DNA from: an uncultured Collinsella sp.
GTDB taxonomy: Bacteria > Actinomycetota > Coriobacteriia > Coriobacteriales > Coriobacteriaceae
NCBI GenBank assembly: GCA_938023705.1
Contig: CALJDJ010000024.1
Coordinates: 1 to 64,000 of the forward strand
Length of the DNA stretch: 64,000 bases
Direction of reading: 5' to 3'
Below the pieces are notes generated by a model that had not been told where the DNA came from, ran no database searches, and saw nothing but the letters and a program-made list of their open reading frames with translations. Positions 9,484 through 18,264 of this stretch are shown piece by piece (the first letter of the stretch is position 1; the number at the start of each line of letters is the position of its first letter). The position numbers and the translations under genes are program-made.

Positions 9484-9518
9484 GCAAAAGACCGACGATG
9501 CAGGCGCATCGTCGGTCT
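9484..9518 (-). terminator. Rho-independent terminator of thiI operon
   Basis: A 13-bp perfect stem (9489-9501 with 9506-9518) and loop AGGC. On the minus strand it is followed by TTTTGCTA. It separates thiI from the comEA promoter region. Confidence 0.85.
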
Positions 9519-9528
9519 ATGCACATAT

Positions 9529-10773
9529 TTACTCGTGATCTTGGTAAATCTCACGCGGAGCAAGCTCAGAATGTTTGCGTTTTAAGGTCTTAGGGGCCTT
9601 GTACGTGTTGCTCTCGAAGTCGATGTACTCGGTCTGCTTGAGCAGACGCTCAATCATCTCCTCGTGATCAAACAGTTCCCAGGCCTCATGCACGGCATCG
9701 AGTTTAGCGTGCGTCTCGGGACGGCGTGGCATAAACAGCGTGCAGCAGTCGGGAGCGGCCTCAGTCGAGATATCGAACGTACCGATCTCCTCGGCGCGTG
9801 CGATGATCTCCTGTTTGTCCGAACCGATGAGAGGACGGAACACGGGAATCTTCACGGCTTCGTTGACGGCCATGATGTTCTCAAGCGTTTGGGAGGCAAC
9901 CTGCCCAAGCGATTCGCCCGTAACGATGGCCCTGGCACCCTCGATGTGTGCAATGCGCTCAGCAACCGAATACATAATGCGGCGATACATGATCACGCGC
10001 AGGTTGCTGGGACAGGTGACCGAAATCTCACGCTGGCAGTCGCCAAACGGCACCACGTACAGGCGGCCGATCTGGACACCCGGCTCAAGCGCACGGATGA
10101 TGTCCTGCACCAGGTATTCACTCGTGTCGGGCGTCTGCGGACGACCGGAGAAATGCACCGGCACGCACACCGCGCCGCGACGCGCGAGCATCCAGGTCGC
10201 CACCGGAGAATCGATACCCGACGACAGAAGCGTCACGACCTTGCCGGCAGAACCCACCGGAAGGCCGCCAACGCCGCGCTCGGAGCGCGCATACACGTAG
10301 ACACTACCCTGAACCACCAGAACGTGCACCATCGCGTCGGGGTCGTGCATCTGGACCTTTTTATCGGGAAACGCCTCACACAGCACCTCGCCAACCTGTC
10401 GATTGATATCGATCGAGGTGAGCTCATAGTCAGTATTGGAGCGCTTGGCGTGCACCTTAAACGAATCGAAGGAACCAAACTCGCGCAGCGCCTTCACAGC
10501 GGCGGCGCAGTACTCCTGCGGGTCGCGGTTGGTGTGATACGCCAAAGACACACGGGCAACGCCGGGAACGGTGCGAATGACACGCGCCGCCTCGTCGGCC
10601 TGATGTTCGTTAAAGGTCACGAGGATATAACCGGAAATTCGAGACACGGCATTCACGGAAAAGGCGGCCAAGGCCGCCTTGATGTTATCCATGAGGATAT
10701 GCTCAAAATGTGCGCGGTTCTTGCCCTTCAGCCCAACCTCGTGATAGTGGACTAGGCAGACGCGAGCCGCCAT
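9529..10773 (-). CDS. thiI: tRNA 4-thiouridine synthetase ThiI
   Basis: 414-residue ATP-dependent enzyme that installs 4-thiouridine at position 8 of tRNA and can also supply sulfur for thiamine synthesis. The N-terminal half has a ferredoxin-like and THUMP region. The PP-loop is VTLLSSGIDSPVATWML, with the pyrophosphatase-type loop in the S-S-G-I-D-S form. The protein ends after the adenylation domain and lacks the C-terminal rhodanese domain found in E. coli, as in Bacillus-type ThiI. Its ATG immediately follows the rpoZ stop. No other thiamine gene is nearby, so the tRNA role is favoured. Confidence 0.93.
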   Translation of the reverse strand: MAARVCLVHYHEVGLKGKNRAHFEHILMDNIKAALAAFSVNAVSRISGYILVTFNEHQADEAARVIRTVPGVARVSLAYHTNRDPQEYCAAAVKALREFGSFDSFKVHAKRSNTDYELTSIDINRQVGEVLCEAFPDKKVQMHDPDAMVHVLVVQGSVYVYARSERGVGGLPVGSAGKVVTLLSSGIDSPVATWMLARRGAVCVPVHFSGRPQTPDTSEYLVQDIIRALEPGVQIGRLYVVPFGDCQREISVTCPSNLRVIMYRRIMYSVAERIAHIEGARAIVTGESLGQVASQTLENIMAVNEAVKIPVFRPLIGSDKQEIIARAEEIGTFDISTEAAPDCCTLFMPRRPETHAKLDAVHEAWELFDHEEMIERLLKQTEYIDFESNTYKAPKTLKRKHSELAPREIYQDHE

Positions 10774-11055
10774 TTAGGCTTCAGCAACCTTGTGGCCGAG
10801 CGCCTTCTCGTAACGGGCCTCGTCGTAAGAGATGTCACCGTCGACAATCTCGTCCATAGCCATCGAGATGGTATCGGCACCGGAAAGCCCGATGGTGATG
10901 TCATCGACATCCTGGACGGCAAGCACGCGGTTGTGCTGGCCACGCAGCATGCTATTGATGTCGCAGGCGCGCTTGGAGGCAAGCGAAGCGAGCAGGAAGC
11001 GGTTGTGATCGGTCTTCTCCAGAAGATCGTCAATGCAAGGCTTTACAACGGACAC
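10774..11055 (-). CDS. rpoZ: RNA polymerase omega subunit
   Basis: 93 residues. Omega binds the beta-prime subunit and assists RNA polymerase assembly. The conserved core is seen in CIDDLLEKTDHNRFLLASLASKRACDIN and the late ALGHKVAEA. The start is GTG at 11055 with GAGG close upstream. The order mihF, gmk, rpoZ (5' to 3' on the minus strand) is the usual actinobacterial and firmicute gmk-rpoZ pair. Confidence 0.92.
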   Translation of the reverse strand: MSVVKPCIDDLLEKTDHNRFLLASLASKRACDINSMLRGQHNRVLAVQDVDDITIGLSGADTISMAMDEIVDGDISYDEARYEKALGHKVAEA

Positions 11056-11060
11056 GGACC

Positions 11061-11630
11061 TCAGATCCTTTCATGCATATCGAGAACGCGAACGAGCTCA
11101 TCGGTCGCGCGGTCGAGATCGTCATTCACCACGACGTCGTCGTAGCGGTCGGCAAGGGCAAGCTCATCGGCGGCGTTTGCCATACGCAGCTCAATCGTCT
11201 CGGGCGTCTCGGTACCGCGACCGACTAGACGCTCGCGGAGCACCTCAAGCGAAGGCGGCTTGATAAAGATCAGCACGGCCTCGGGGAAACGCTCCTTCAC
11301 CTGCAGGGCGCCCTGGACATCGATCTCCAAAATCAGAGACGAGCCCGAGGCGAGCTTGGATGTGACCTCGCTCACCAACGTGCCGTAGCAGTTACCGTGG
11401 ACCTCTGCCCACTCAACAAACTCACCGTTTGCCACGCGGCGGTCGAACTCCTCGCGCGTCAGAAAAAAGTAGTTGACGCCGTCGACCTCACCTTTGCGTG
11501 GTGCTCGCGTGGTAGCCGAAACCGTCAGGCCCAGGTTCGAGCGGCGCTCGCGCACACGAGTGACGAGCGTACCCTTGCCCGCGCCTGACGGTCCAGAAAT
11601 CACAAAGAGCTTGGAATCCTGAGCGCTCAC
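11061..11630 (-). CDS. gmk: Guanylate kinase
   Basis: 189-residue enzyme that phosphorylates GMP or dGMP to the diphosphate with ATP. The P-loop is ISGPSGAGKGTL near the N-terminus. The GMP-binding region includes TRAPRKGEVDGVNYFF and EWAEVHGNCYGT. The length is normal. The GTG start at 11630 directly abuts the mihF stop with no Shine-Dalgarno sequence, suggesting reinitiation after mihF. Confidence 0.96.
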   Translation of the reverse strand: MSAQDSKLFVISGPSGAGKGTLVTRVRERRSNLGLTVSATTRAPRKGEVDGVNYFFLTREEFDRRVANGEFVEWAEVHGNCYGTLVSEVTSKLASGSSLILEIDVQGALQVKERFPEAVLIFIKPPSLEVLRERLVGRGTETPETIELRMANAADELALADRYDDVVVNDDLDRATDELVRVLDMHERI

Positions 11631-11939
11631 TTATTTGGTCAGCTGCTCGAGGAGCTGCTCGCGCTGACGGACGCCGAGGCCCTGGACGCGACGAGTAGCG
11701 GAGATACCGAGCTCCTCCATGATCTTGGCGGCCTTGGCCTTGCCATAACCGGGGAGAGACTCGATGAGGGTGGAAACCTTCATGCGGGAAGCGATGGGGT
11801 CATCGGAGTTGAGCACGGACTCGAGGGACTTCTCGCCCTTCTTGATCTGCTCGCGAAGCTCAGCGCGGGCGTGACGTGCGGCAGCAGCCTTCTCAAGAGC
11901 CTGCTTGCGCTGCTCGTCGGTAAGCTGAGGGAGTGCCAT
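11631..11939 (-). CDS. mihF: Actinobacterial-type integration host factor (mIHF)
   Basis: 102-residue nucleoid-associated DNA-bending protein of the actinobacterial IHF family, unrelated in fold to enterobacterial IHF. A basic N-terminal helix is followed by an S13-like helix-two-turn-helix: STLIESLPGYGKAKAAKIMEELGISATRRVQGLG. The ATG at 11939 has GGAGG 5 bases upstream. It heads the mihF-gmk-rpoZ-thiI operon, the position known from mycobacteria and streptomycetes. Its presence supports an actinobacterial origin for the window. Confidence 0.92.
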   Translation of the reverse strand: MALPQLTDEQRKQALEKAAAARHARAELREQIKKGEKSLESVLNSDDPIASRMKVSTLIESLPGYGKAKAAKIMEELGISATRRVQGLGVRQREQLLEQLTK

Positions 11940-11980
11940 TCGTACCTCCAAATAGTTGGGTTATATCTGATTCAATAATT

Positions 11981-12012
11981 GGCATTTTAGCACGTAGAAC
12001 GTACAAAATGCC
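11981..12012 (-). promoter_or_regulatory. Inverted repeat upstream of mihF
   Basis: GGCATTTT (11981-11988) pairs with AAAATGCC (12005-12012), 42-73 bases upstream of the mihF ATG. The loop itself contains the small dyad ACGT-AGA-ACGT. No T-run follows on either strand, so it is not a terminator. It could be an operator or a leader hairpin. Confidence 0.4.
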
Positions 12013-12075
12013 TAATCGCGGCTCCATAGGTTAGACGATACCCGCAAAAAGTGCAATATACTGCGCCCAAAGTTA

Positions 12076-12133
12076 AGCCCCTGACCTGCGATTCCACACA
12101 AAGGATGGGAAAGTTTACGCAGGCACAGGGGCT
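12076..12133 (-). terminator. Long stem-loop downstream of pyrF, possible terminator
   Basis: AGCCCCTG (12076-12083) pairs with CAGGGGCT (12126-12133), with an inner CTGCG/CGCAG stem (12086-12090 with 12118-12122). The loop is about 27 bases. It stands 45 bases after the pyrF stop. The T-run on the minus strand is poor, so termination is uncertain. Confidence 0.4.
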
Positions 12134-12178
12134 ATTTTGTGCTAATGAGACCCAAAAGTGGTGACTTAGGGGAATCTT

Positions 12179-12895
12179 TTACGCGACGTTTTCGACCAGC
12201 TCGGCGACGATGGCGTCAAAGGCGGCAACCGGATCGTCGGCACCGGTGATGGGACGGCCCACCACAATGTGGCTTGCGCCACGCTCGATAGCCTGGGAAG
12301 GCGTCGCCACGCGGGACTGGTCACCAAGGGCGGCACCCACCGGACGCACACCCGGAGTCACGATCAGGGCATCAGGACCCAGCAGCTCACGCATGTCGTG
12401 AGCCTCCATCGGTGAGCACACGATGCCATCGATGCCATTGGCCTGAGCAAGCTTTGCCAAGCGGGCGGCCTCCTCGGCCACGGGAGACTCGACGCCGATC
12501 TCGCTCAAGGCATCCTGATTCATGCTCGTGAGCACGGTGATGGCGACGAGCTTGGCGCGGTCCTCACGCGCCTCCTCGGCACCCTCGCGGCAGGCAGCGA
12601 GCATAGCACCCGAGCCCAGGCCGTGGACCGAAAGCAGGTCGGCACCGGCAAGCGAGGCCGAGCGGGCAGCGCCGCGCACCTGATGCGGAATGTCATGGAA
12701 CTTAAGGTCGAGGAAGACCTTAAAGCCAAGGTCCTTAAAGGTCTTGACGATCTGGGGACCCTCAGCGTAATAGAGCGTCATGCCGACCTTGAGCCAGGCG
12801 GCATGGCCCGAAAGCTCGTGGGCGAGCTCGAGCGCGCGCTCACGGTCGCAGTCGAGGGCGACGATAACACGGTCGCGGGCATCATTCTCTAGCAT
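12179..12895 (-). CDS. pyrF: Orotidine 5'-phosphate decarboxylase
   Basis: 238-residue enzyme that decarboxylates OMP to UMP, the last step of de novo pyrimidine synthesis. The TIM-barrel motifs are IVALDCDRERAL, the catalytic FLDLKFHDIPHQV (Asp-Lys-His-Asp) and the phosphate-binding VTPGVRPVGAALGDQSRVATP and HIVVGRPI. Its ATG at 12895 overlaps the pyrD stop by 7 bases. It is the last gene of the pyrRBCKDF operon. Confidence 0.97.
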   Translation of the reverse strand: MLENDARDRVIVALDCDRERALELAHELSGHAAWLKVGMTLYYAEGPQIVKTFKDLGFKVFLDLKFHDIPHQVRGAARSASLAGADLLSVHGLGSGAMLAACREGAEEAREDRAKLVAITVLTSMNQDALSEIGVESPVAEEAARLAKLAQANGIDGIVCSPMEAHDMRELLGPDALIVTPGVRPVGAALGDQSRVATPSQAIERGASHIVVGRPITGADDPVAAFDAIVAELVENVA

Positions 12896-13797
12896 TCGAA
12901 AGCACCCACCAGTTCGTTGATGTCCTTTACGCCCTGGGACTCGGCCCAGGCCTCGAGCTCATGCGCGATCTTAAGCGAAGCGCACGGATCGACGAAGTTG
13001 GCCATGCCGACCGACACGCAGGTGGCGCCGGCCAGGATAAACTCAGCCGCATCCTCGCCAGTCATGACACCGCCGACACCGTTGATGGGGATATCGACGG
13101 CCTGGGCAACCTCCCAGACCATGCGCACGGCGATGTGGTGGCACAGCGGGCCCGAAAGGCCGCCCTTGGGCTTGGCCACGCGGGACTTGCGGGTATGGAC
13201 GTCGATGGCCATGCCCTGGATGGAGTTGATGACCGAAAGGCCGTCGGCGCCGGCAGCCTCGAGGGCCTTGGCGATCTCGGCGACGTTGACCGGCGCCATC
13301 TTCACGAACAGCGGCTTATCGGTCACCTTGCGGCAGGCAGCCATAACGGAAGAGGCGCCCTCGGGCGTGGAGCCCATGGCGGCACCGCCGGCGGCGATAT
13401 TAGGGCAGCTCACGTTGATCTCGTAGCCGGCAGCCCAGGGGCACAGCTCGACATACATCTCGAGTGCGCGGACAAACTCGTCAACGGAGTGACCGGCAAC
13501 CTGACAGATGACCTGGCAGCCGTCCTTGGACAGCTGTTCGAGCCACGGACCGGACTCGCGGGCAAAGGCGGCCACGCCGGGGTTCTGAAGGCCCACGGAG
13601 TTGATCATACCGCCGGGAATCTCGGCCATGCGGGGCGCGGGATTGCCTGGCCAGGGCTCGGCAGCGCAACCCTTGGTGGTGATGGCGCCCAGCTGGGAAA
13701 CATCAAAGAAGTTCTGGAACTGCCAACCGTAGCCAAAGGTACCGGCTGCGGTGTTAATGGGGTTCTGCATCTTGACGCCGCCGAAATCGACGGCCAT
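12889..13797 (-). CDS. pyrD: Dihydroorotate dehydrogenase, catalytic subunit (class 1B)
   Basis: 302 residues from the ATG at 13797. It oxidises dihydroorotate to orotate, with FMN, and works in a heterotetramer with PyrK, which passes electrons to NAD. Motifs: NPINTAAGTFGYG, INSVGLQNPG, the class 1 active site EINVSCPNIAAGG with Cys, and the FMN site GVGGVMTGEDAAEF. GTG at 13803 is an alternative start. The pyrK stop is 14 bases upstream, and the 3' end overlaps pyrF. Class 1B is assigned because pyrK is adjacent. Confidence 0.95.
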   Translation of the reverse strand: MAVDFGGVKMQNPINTAAGTFGYGWQFQNFFDVSQLGAITTKGCAAEPWPGNPAPRMAEIPGGMINSVGLQNPGVAAFARESGPWLEQLSKDGCQVICQVAGHSVDEFVRALEMYVELCPWAAGYEINVSCPNIAAGGAAMGSTPEGASSVMAACRKVTDKPLFVKMAPVNVAEIAKALEAAGADGLSVINSIQGMAIDVHTRKSRVAKPKGGLSGPLCHHIAVRMVWEVAQAVDIPINGVGGVMTGEDAAEFILAGATCVSVGMANFVDPCASLKIAHELEAWAESQGVKDINELVGAFEC

Positions 13798-13811
13798 GTT
13801 CACGGTACCCA

Positions 13812-14603
13812 CTAGAAGACCACCACCTTGGAAGCATCGAACACGGGGCCGCACATACAAGCACCCTTCATACCGTCGACCGTCTCGACATTGCAGGTGT
13901 TGCAGGCGCCAAAGCCACAGCTCATCATGCGCTCGAGCGACACCTCGCAGTACACACCGGCCTCGGCGGCAGCGGCGGCGACCTTCTTCATCATGACGGC
14001 GGGGCCGCAGCTGGCGACGTAGTCGTAGCCGCCCTCTCCAAGCAGCTCGGCTGCCGGATCGGTGCAAAAACCGTGCGTGCCGAGCGAACCGTCGTCGGTG
14101 CACACGTTAACCGTGGCGCCCAGCGCACGGAACTCATCGACACCCACGACTTTGGAAGCGGTGCCAAAGCCCAGGCACACGTCCACATCAACACCCTGCT
14201 CGGCAAGCATGCCGGCAAGACACAGCACAGGCGGAACGCCGATGCCACCGGCGACGAGCAGTGCCTTCCTGGTGCCCTCGGGTACCATCCAGCCACGGCC
14301 ACCGGGGCCCAACAGGTTAGAGGTGGAGCCAGGGCCCATCTGGGACAAACGGCGGGTATCGTCGCCCACGACGGCGTACCACAGCTCGACGGTGCCGGCC
14401 TCGGCGTCGGCGCGGTAGAAACTCAAGGGCACACGAAGCAGAGAAGACGCATCGCCGGGGACGGCGATGTTCACAAACTGACCGGGCTTGAGCGCACTTG
14501 CAAGCTTGGGGGCCGAGATTACGAGCGAGAAGATGCCGTCGGCGATCTCCCGGTTCGAGACGACCTCGAAGTCGTGCATGCGTGCAGTGGAAGGTGTGGG
14601 CAT
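13812..14603 (-). CDS. pyrK: Dihydroorotate dehydrogenase electron-transfer subunit
   Basis: 263-residue ferredoxin-reductase-like subunit with FAD and a [2Fe-2S] cluster, carrying electrons from PyrD to NAD+. An N-terminal FAD barrel (GQFVNIAVPGD, LRVPLSFY) is followed by an NAD-binding fold (LLVAGGIGVPPVLCLA). The C-terminal cluster motif starts at CGFGACNTC, with a further Cys in GACMCG. The ATG at 14603 has GGAG upstream; the longer reading frame upstream looks like non-coding sequence. It lies between pyrC and pyrD. Confidence 0.93.
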   Translation of the reverse strand: MPTPSTARMHDFEVVSNREIADGIFSLVISAPKLASALKPGQFVNIAVPGDASSLLRVPLSFYRADAEAGTVELWYAVVGDDTRRLSQMGPGSTSNLLGPGGRGWMVPEGTRKALLVAGGIGVPPVLCLAGMLAEQGVDVDVCLGFGTASKVVGVDEFRALGATVNVCTDDGSLGTHGFCTDPAAELLGEGGYDYVASCGPAVMMKKVAAAAAEAGVYCEVSLERMMSCGFGACNTCNVETVDGMKGACMCGPVFDASKVVVF

Positions 14604-14682
14604 AGACGCTCCAATCCCCCATGCGGTTGCATGGTCTAAACGAACAGAAAGCGCGGCACCGCACAAAAGCGATAAGGCTATG

Positions 14683-15972
14683 CTAGCAGATGCAGCCGTC
14701 GGCGAGCGTCTGCTTGCCACCGACAAATGCATCGGTGGCACGACCGGTGAGCGTGCGGCCGGCAAAACCGGAGTTCTCGGCGCGCGACTCGTAACCGTCC
14801 TCGCCAACCGTCCAGGTTGCGGAGGGGTCGAACACGGTCAGGTCGGCGACAGAGCCCGCCTTGACCTGAACCTGATCGAGGCCCAGAATCTCACGCGGCT
14901 TGATGGCCATAAGCTCGACCATGCGGCTCACGCTCATCTTGCCCGTGTTGACCAGCTCAGTGAGCACGAGCGACAGCGAAGTCTCGAGGCCAATCATTCC
15001 AAAGGGCGCGAGCTCGAACTCGCGGGCCTTCTCCCACGGGGTGTGGGGAGCGTGGTCGGTAACGATAGCGTCGACGGTACCGTCGATGACACCCTGACGG
15101 ATGGCCTCGGCATCCTCGTCGGTGCGCAGCGGCGGATTGACCTTGAGCGAGGTGTTGTAGGTCTCGTCCAGGTCGTTCTCGGTCAGGAACATGTGGTGCG
15201 GGGTGGCCTCGCAGGTCACCTGGACACCGGCAGCCTTACCGGCACGCACGAGTTCCAGGCCATGAGCGGTGGAGATGTGCTGGATGTGCAGCTTGGCACC
15301 GGTCAGCTTGGCAATCTCGATGTCGCGGGCAATCTGAAGCTCCTCGCCGGCGGCCGGCCAACCCTCGAGGGCCAGACGGGTCGAGACCTCGCCCTCGTTG
15401 ATCTGGCCGTGGCCGACCAGATCCTCGTCCTGGCAGTGGCTCATAAAGACCTTGCCGAACATCTTGCCGTAGTCCATGCAGCGACGGAGCATGCCCGCGC
15501 CCTGCACGCCGCGACCATCGTCGGTGAAGGCGACGGCGCCGTGGGCGACCATATCGCCCATCTCGGACATGGCCTCGCCCTTAAGACCGCGGGTCATGGC
15601 GCCCGACGGATAGACGCGGCAGTGGCCGACCTCGGCAGCGCGGGACTTGACGAACTCCACGACGGTGCCGTTATCGGTGACGGGATCGGTGTTGGGCATG
15701 GCGCACACGCCGGTGAAGCCGCCCTTGGCAGCAGCGCGGGTGCCGCTCTCGATGTCCTCTTTGACCTCGTAGCCAGGCTCGCGCAGATGCACGTGCATAT
15801 CCACCAGGCCGGGGACGAGATACTTGCCGGAAAGGTCGCGGACCTCGGCTCCCTCGGCGGCGAGGTTCTCGCCGACCTCGGCGATCTTGTCACCGTCGAT
15901 CAGGACGTCGACGACACCGTCAAGCTCGACGGACGGATCGACGACGTGGGCATTCTTAAGAAGCAAGGCCAT
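14683..15972 (-). CDS. pyrC: Dihydroorotase
   Basis: 429-residue zinc amidohydrolase that cyclises carbamoyl-aspartate to dihydroorotate. Metal ligands are visible in VDMHVHLREPG (HxH), in the later His of LHIQHIST, and in the Asp of IVTDHAPHTPWEK. The ATG at 15972 has GGAGG 8 bases upstream. Its start overlaps the end of pyrB by 17 bases. This is the type I (long) dihydroorotase typical of Gram-positive pyr operons. Confidence 0.96.
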   Translation of the reverse strand: MALLLKNAHVVDPSVELDGVVDVLIDGDKIAEVGENLAAEGAEVRDLSGKYLVPGLVDMHVHLREPGYEVKEDIESGTRAAAKGGFTGVCAMPNTDPVTDNGTVVEFVKSRAAEVGHCRVYPSGAMTRGLKGEAMSEMGDMVAHGAVAFTDDGRGVQGAGMLRRCMDYGKMFGKVFMSHCQDEDLVGHGQINEGEVSTRLALEGWPAAGEELQIARDIEIAKLTGAKLHIQHISTAHGLELVRAGKAAGVQVTCEATPHHMFLTENDLDETYNTSLKVNPPLRTDEDAEAIRQGVIDGTVDAIVTDHAPHTPWEKAREFELAPFGMIGLETSLSLVLTELVNTGKMSVSRMVELMAIKPREILGLDQVQVKAGSVADLTVFDPSATWTVGEDGYESRAENSGFAGRTLTGRATDAFVGGKQTLADGCIC

Positions 15973-16900
15973 TATCGGCACCTCCAAGCAGCAGATACAG
16001 GATAGCCATACGCACGCAGATACCGGCGTAGACCTGCTCCAGGATGACGGAGCGTTGCGGGTGGTCGGCCATATAGGAGTCGAACTCAACGCCGCGGTTG
16101 ATGGGGCCCGGGTGGCAGATAATCGCATCGGGCTTCATGAGCTTCTCGCGGTCCTTGGTCAGACCGAAAAGCTTGTGGTACTCGCGAATCGTGGGGAACG
16201 GTGCGCCCTCGAGGCGCTCCTGCTGCACGCGCAACATGTAGACGACGTCCAGCTCGGGCAGGACGGAATCGAGGTCGCTCGTCACGTGGTCGCAGCCCAG
16301 GACCTCGGGCGCCGGCGGCAGCAGCGTGCCGGGGGCGACGGCGTAGGTCTCGCAGCCCATGATCTTAAGTGCGGGGATCAGCGAGCCGCACACGCGGGAG
16401 TGCGCGATATCGCCGACGACGGCGACCTTCAGACCGTGGAAGTCACCCTTGTGCTCCCAGATGGTGTACAGGTCGAGCAGGGCCTGCGTGGGGTGGTTGT
16501 GCTTGCCGTCGCCGGCGCAGATGACGCTCGCGGGCGAGTTCTGCGTGACGATGTAGGGAGCACCGGCGTGCTTATCGCGAACGACGATGCAATCAATCTT
16601 GTAGGCGTTGAGGGTCTCGACGGTGTCGACGAGGCTCTCGCCCTTGACCGTGGAGGTCGAGGAGCCGCCAAAGTTGAGGCTGTCGGCCGAAAGGCGCTTC
16701 TCGGCGAGCTCGAAGGAGCTGCGGGTGCGCGTCGAGGGCTCGTTGAACATGTTGACGATGGTCTTGCCCTTGAGCGTGGGGACCTTCTTGATCGCACGCT
16801 CGTTGACCTCAGAGAACGCCTTGGCGGTCTCGAGGATGAGCTTGATGTCCTCTTCGGAGTACTCGGTAATGTCGATCAGGTGCTTATGGTTGAACGCCAC
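15956..16900 (-). CDS. pyrB: Aspartate carbamoyltransferase catalytic chain
   Basis: About 314 residues; it condenses carbamoyl phosphate with aspartate, the committed pyrimidine step. The carbamoyl-phosphate loop is FNEPSTRTRSSFE, and HPTQALLDLYTI and ICHPGPINRGVE are conserved. Two GTG starts are possible: 16912 (GGGAGG directly against it, too close) and 16900 (VAFNHKHLID, GGAGG 11 bases upstream). I prefer 16900. It follows pyrR closely and overlaps pyrC. No pyrI regulatory chain is present, so control is likely through PyrR. Confidence 0.95.
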   Translation of the reverse strand: MAFNHKHLIDITEYSEEDIKLILETAKAFSEVNERAIKKVPTLKGKTIVNMFNEPSTRTRSSFELAEKRLSADSLNFGGSSTSTVKGESLVDTVETLNAYKIDCIVVRDKHAGAPYIVTQNSPASVICAGDGKHNHPTQALLDLYTIWEHKGDFHGLKVAVVGDIAHSRVCGSLIPALKIMGCETYAVAPGTLLPPAPEVLGCDHVTSDLDSVLPELDVVYMLRVQQERLEGAPFPTIREYHKLFGLTKDREKLMKPDAIICHPGPINRGVEFDSYMADHPQRSVILEQVYAGICVRMAILYLLLGGADNGLAS

Positions 16901-16904
16901 GGTA

Positions 16905-17501
<597 letters not shown>

Positions 17502-17528
17502 TCACATGTCTTGACTGCTGACACAGTC

Positions 17529-17625
17529 AAAAAAATAGATGCCCGACCGCTTAAAGCGGACCAGACACCCACAGGAAGGGCTGCTCTTTGGCAGCTATGT
17601 AATTCCATGTGGGTATCTCGTACCC
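17529..17625 (-). promoter_or_regulatory. Candidate PyrR-controlled attenuator in the pyr leader
   Basis: Read on the minus strand: a small hairpin GGGTA/TACCC (17611-17625), a segment ACCCACA able to pair with TGTGGGT (17608-17614 with 17567-17573), then an imperfect hairpin centred on CCGCTTTAAGCGG (17540-17567) followed by seven T (17529-17535). The last part has the form of an intrinsic terminator 40 bases before the pyrR start. The alternative pairing is the usual layout of PyrR-controlled leaders. Confidence 0.55.
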
Positions 17626-17742
17626 CTTTAATGGTCAAGGGATAGTGTAGCCAACCTCGAGCTTAATTGCGAGCATAAATACAGAACAATCCGTAAACGG
17701 GCGCAGGCGCTCCATAAACCTATATATATTTGTGGGACGAGC

Positions 17743-17771
17743 TTGAAAACACACGCACGAGCTGGCATAAT
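17743..17771 (+). promoter_or_regulatory. Upstream rpmB promoter
   Basis: TTGAAA (17743-17748), a 17-base spacer and CATAAT (17766-17771): a strong sigma-70 match on the plus strand, 170 bases before the rpmB start. Confidence 0.6.
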
Positions 17772-17877
17772 CCCCTCTGCTGCACGCAAATCGGATCTAC
17801 GTCCAGGGCCGTAGCGTGGGCACTATCGCCAAAAGAGGAATATCTCTGTGTAGATTGCGCACAGGGAGCTGCTTCTG

Positions 17878-17886
17878 TGCTATAGT
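17878..17886 (+). promoter_or_regulatory. Downstream rpmB promoter, extended -10
   Basis: TGC-TATAGT on the plus strand, about 55 bases before the rpmB start. Same GTGCTATAGT as at the rpsT promoter. No good -35 at 17 bases; TTGCGC stands 20 bases upstream. Confidence 0.5.
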
Positions 17887-17940
17887 TCAGGCTTGTTTGT
17901 TAACGCGACATGTTCGTTTGTCGCCCAAGGAGGGTCAGTT

Positions 17941-18129
17941 ATGTCCAAAGTTTGCGAAGTTTGCGGTAAGCACCCCGTTGCCGGTCGCTCCATCAGCCAC
18001 TCTCACCGCGTCACCAACCGTAAGTTCCGCCCCAACATCCAGCGCGTTTACGTCGTCGTCGATGGTCACCGTCGCAAGATGAACGTTTGCTCCACCTGCC
18101 TCAAGTCCGGCAAGGTTGCGCGCTCCTAA
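17941..18129 (+). CDS. rpmB: 50S ribosomal protein L28
   Basis: 62-residue large-subunit protein. It carries two CxxC pairs (CEVCGKHP at the start, CSTCLKSGKVARS at the end), so this is the zinc-binding form of L28. The central VTNRKFRPNIQRV is conserved. The ATG at 17941 has AAGGAGGG 7 bases upstream. It is monocistronic, with two candidate promoters and a strong terminator, and divergent from the pyr operon. A zinc-type L28 would be expected to be used when zinc is plentiful. Confidence 0.97.
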   Translation: MSKVCEVCGKHPVAGRSISHSHRVTNRKFRPNIQRVYVVVDGHRRKMNVCSTCLKSGKVARS

Positions 18130-18198
18130 AATAAGGTCTTACCAACAAGTACCTCGGACTCTCCGGGTCAAAGACCTCGCGTTCATATAGAACTTACC

Positions 18199-18231
18199 AA
18201 AGGCGTCCTCCCCCACGGAGGGCGCCTTTTT
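18199..18231 (+). terminator. Rho-independent terminator of rpmB
   Basis: AAAGGCG-T-CCTCC pairs with GGAGG-G-CGCCTTT around loop CCCAC, followed by T-run on the plus strand. It is 70 bases after the rpmB stop and 4 bases before the REP-like hairpin at 18235. Confidence 0.9.
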
Positions 18232-18234
18232 GCA

Positions 18235-18259
18235 CTCATTAGGGACAGACTTACATGAG
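18235..18259 (+). repeat. REP-like hairpin, left end of decayed element
   Basis: CTCAT and ATGAG pair around a 15-base loop containing GGGACAG. The inverted partner is at 18469-18493. Confidence 0.65.
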
Positions 18260-18264
18260 TGTCT

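Larger units (their letters stand above)
17626..17940. other. Divergent intergenic region between pyrR and rpmB
   Basis: No open frame or RNA gene recognised. It should hold the pyr promoter (minus strand, not clearly identified) and the two rpmB promoters (plus strand). The stretch 17716-17730 is strongly AT-rich (TATATATATT). A 6-bp inverted repeat GCACAG/CTGTGC (17859-17864, 17875-17880) ends at the downstream rpmB -10 box and could be an operator. Confidence 0.5.

Noticed and set aside
12889..14103. A 100-residue N-terminal extension of PyrD in a longer open frame
   Set aside because: The extension is Arg/Cys-rich shadow translation of pyrK and lacks a ribosome-binding site; PyrD starts at 13797.
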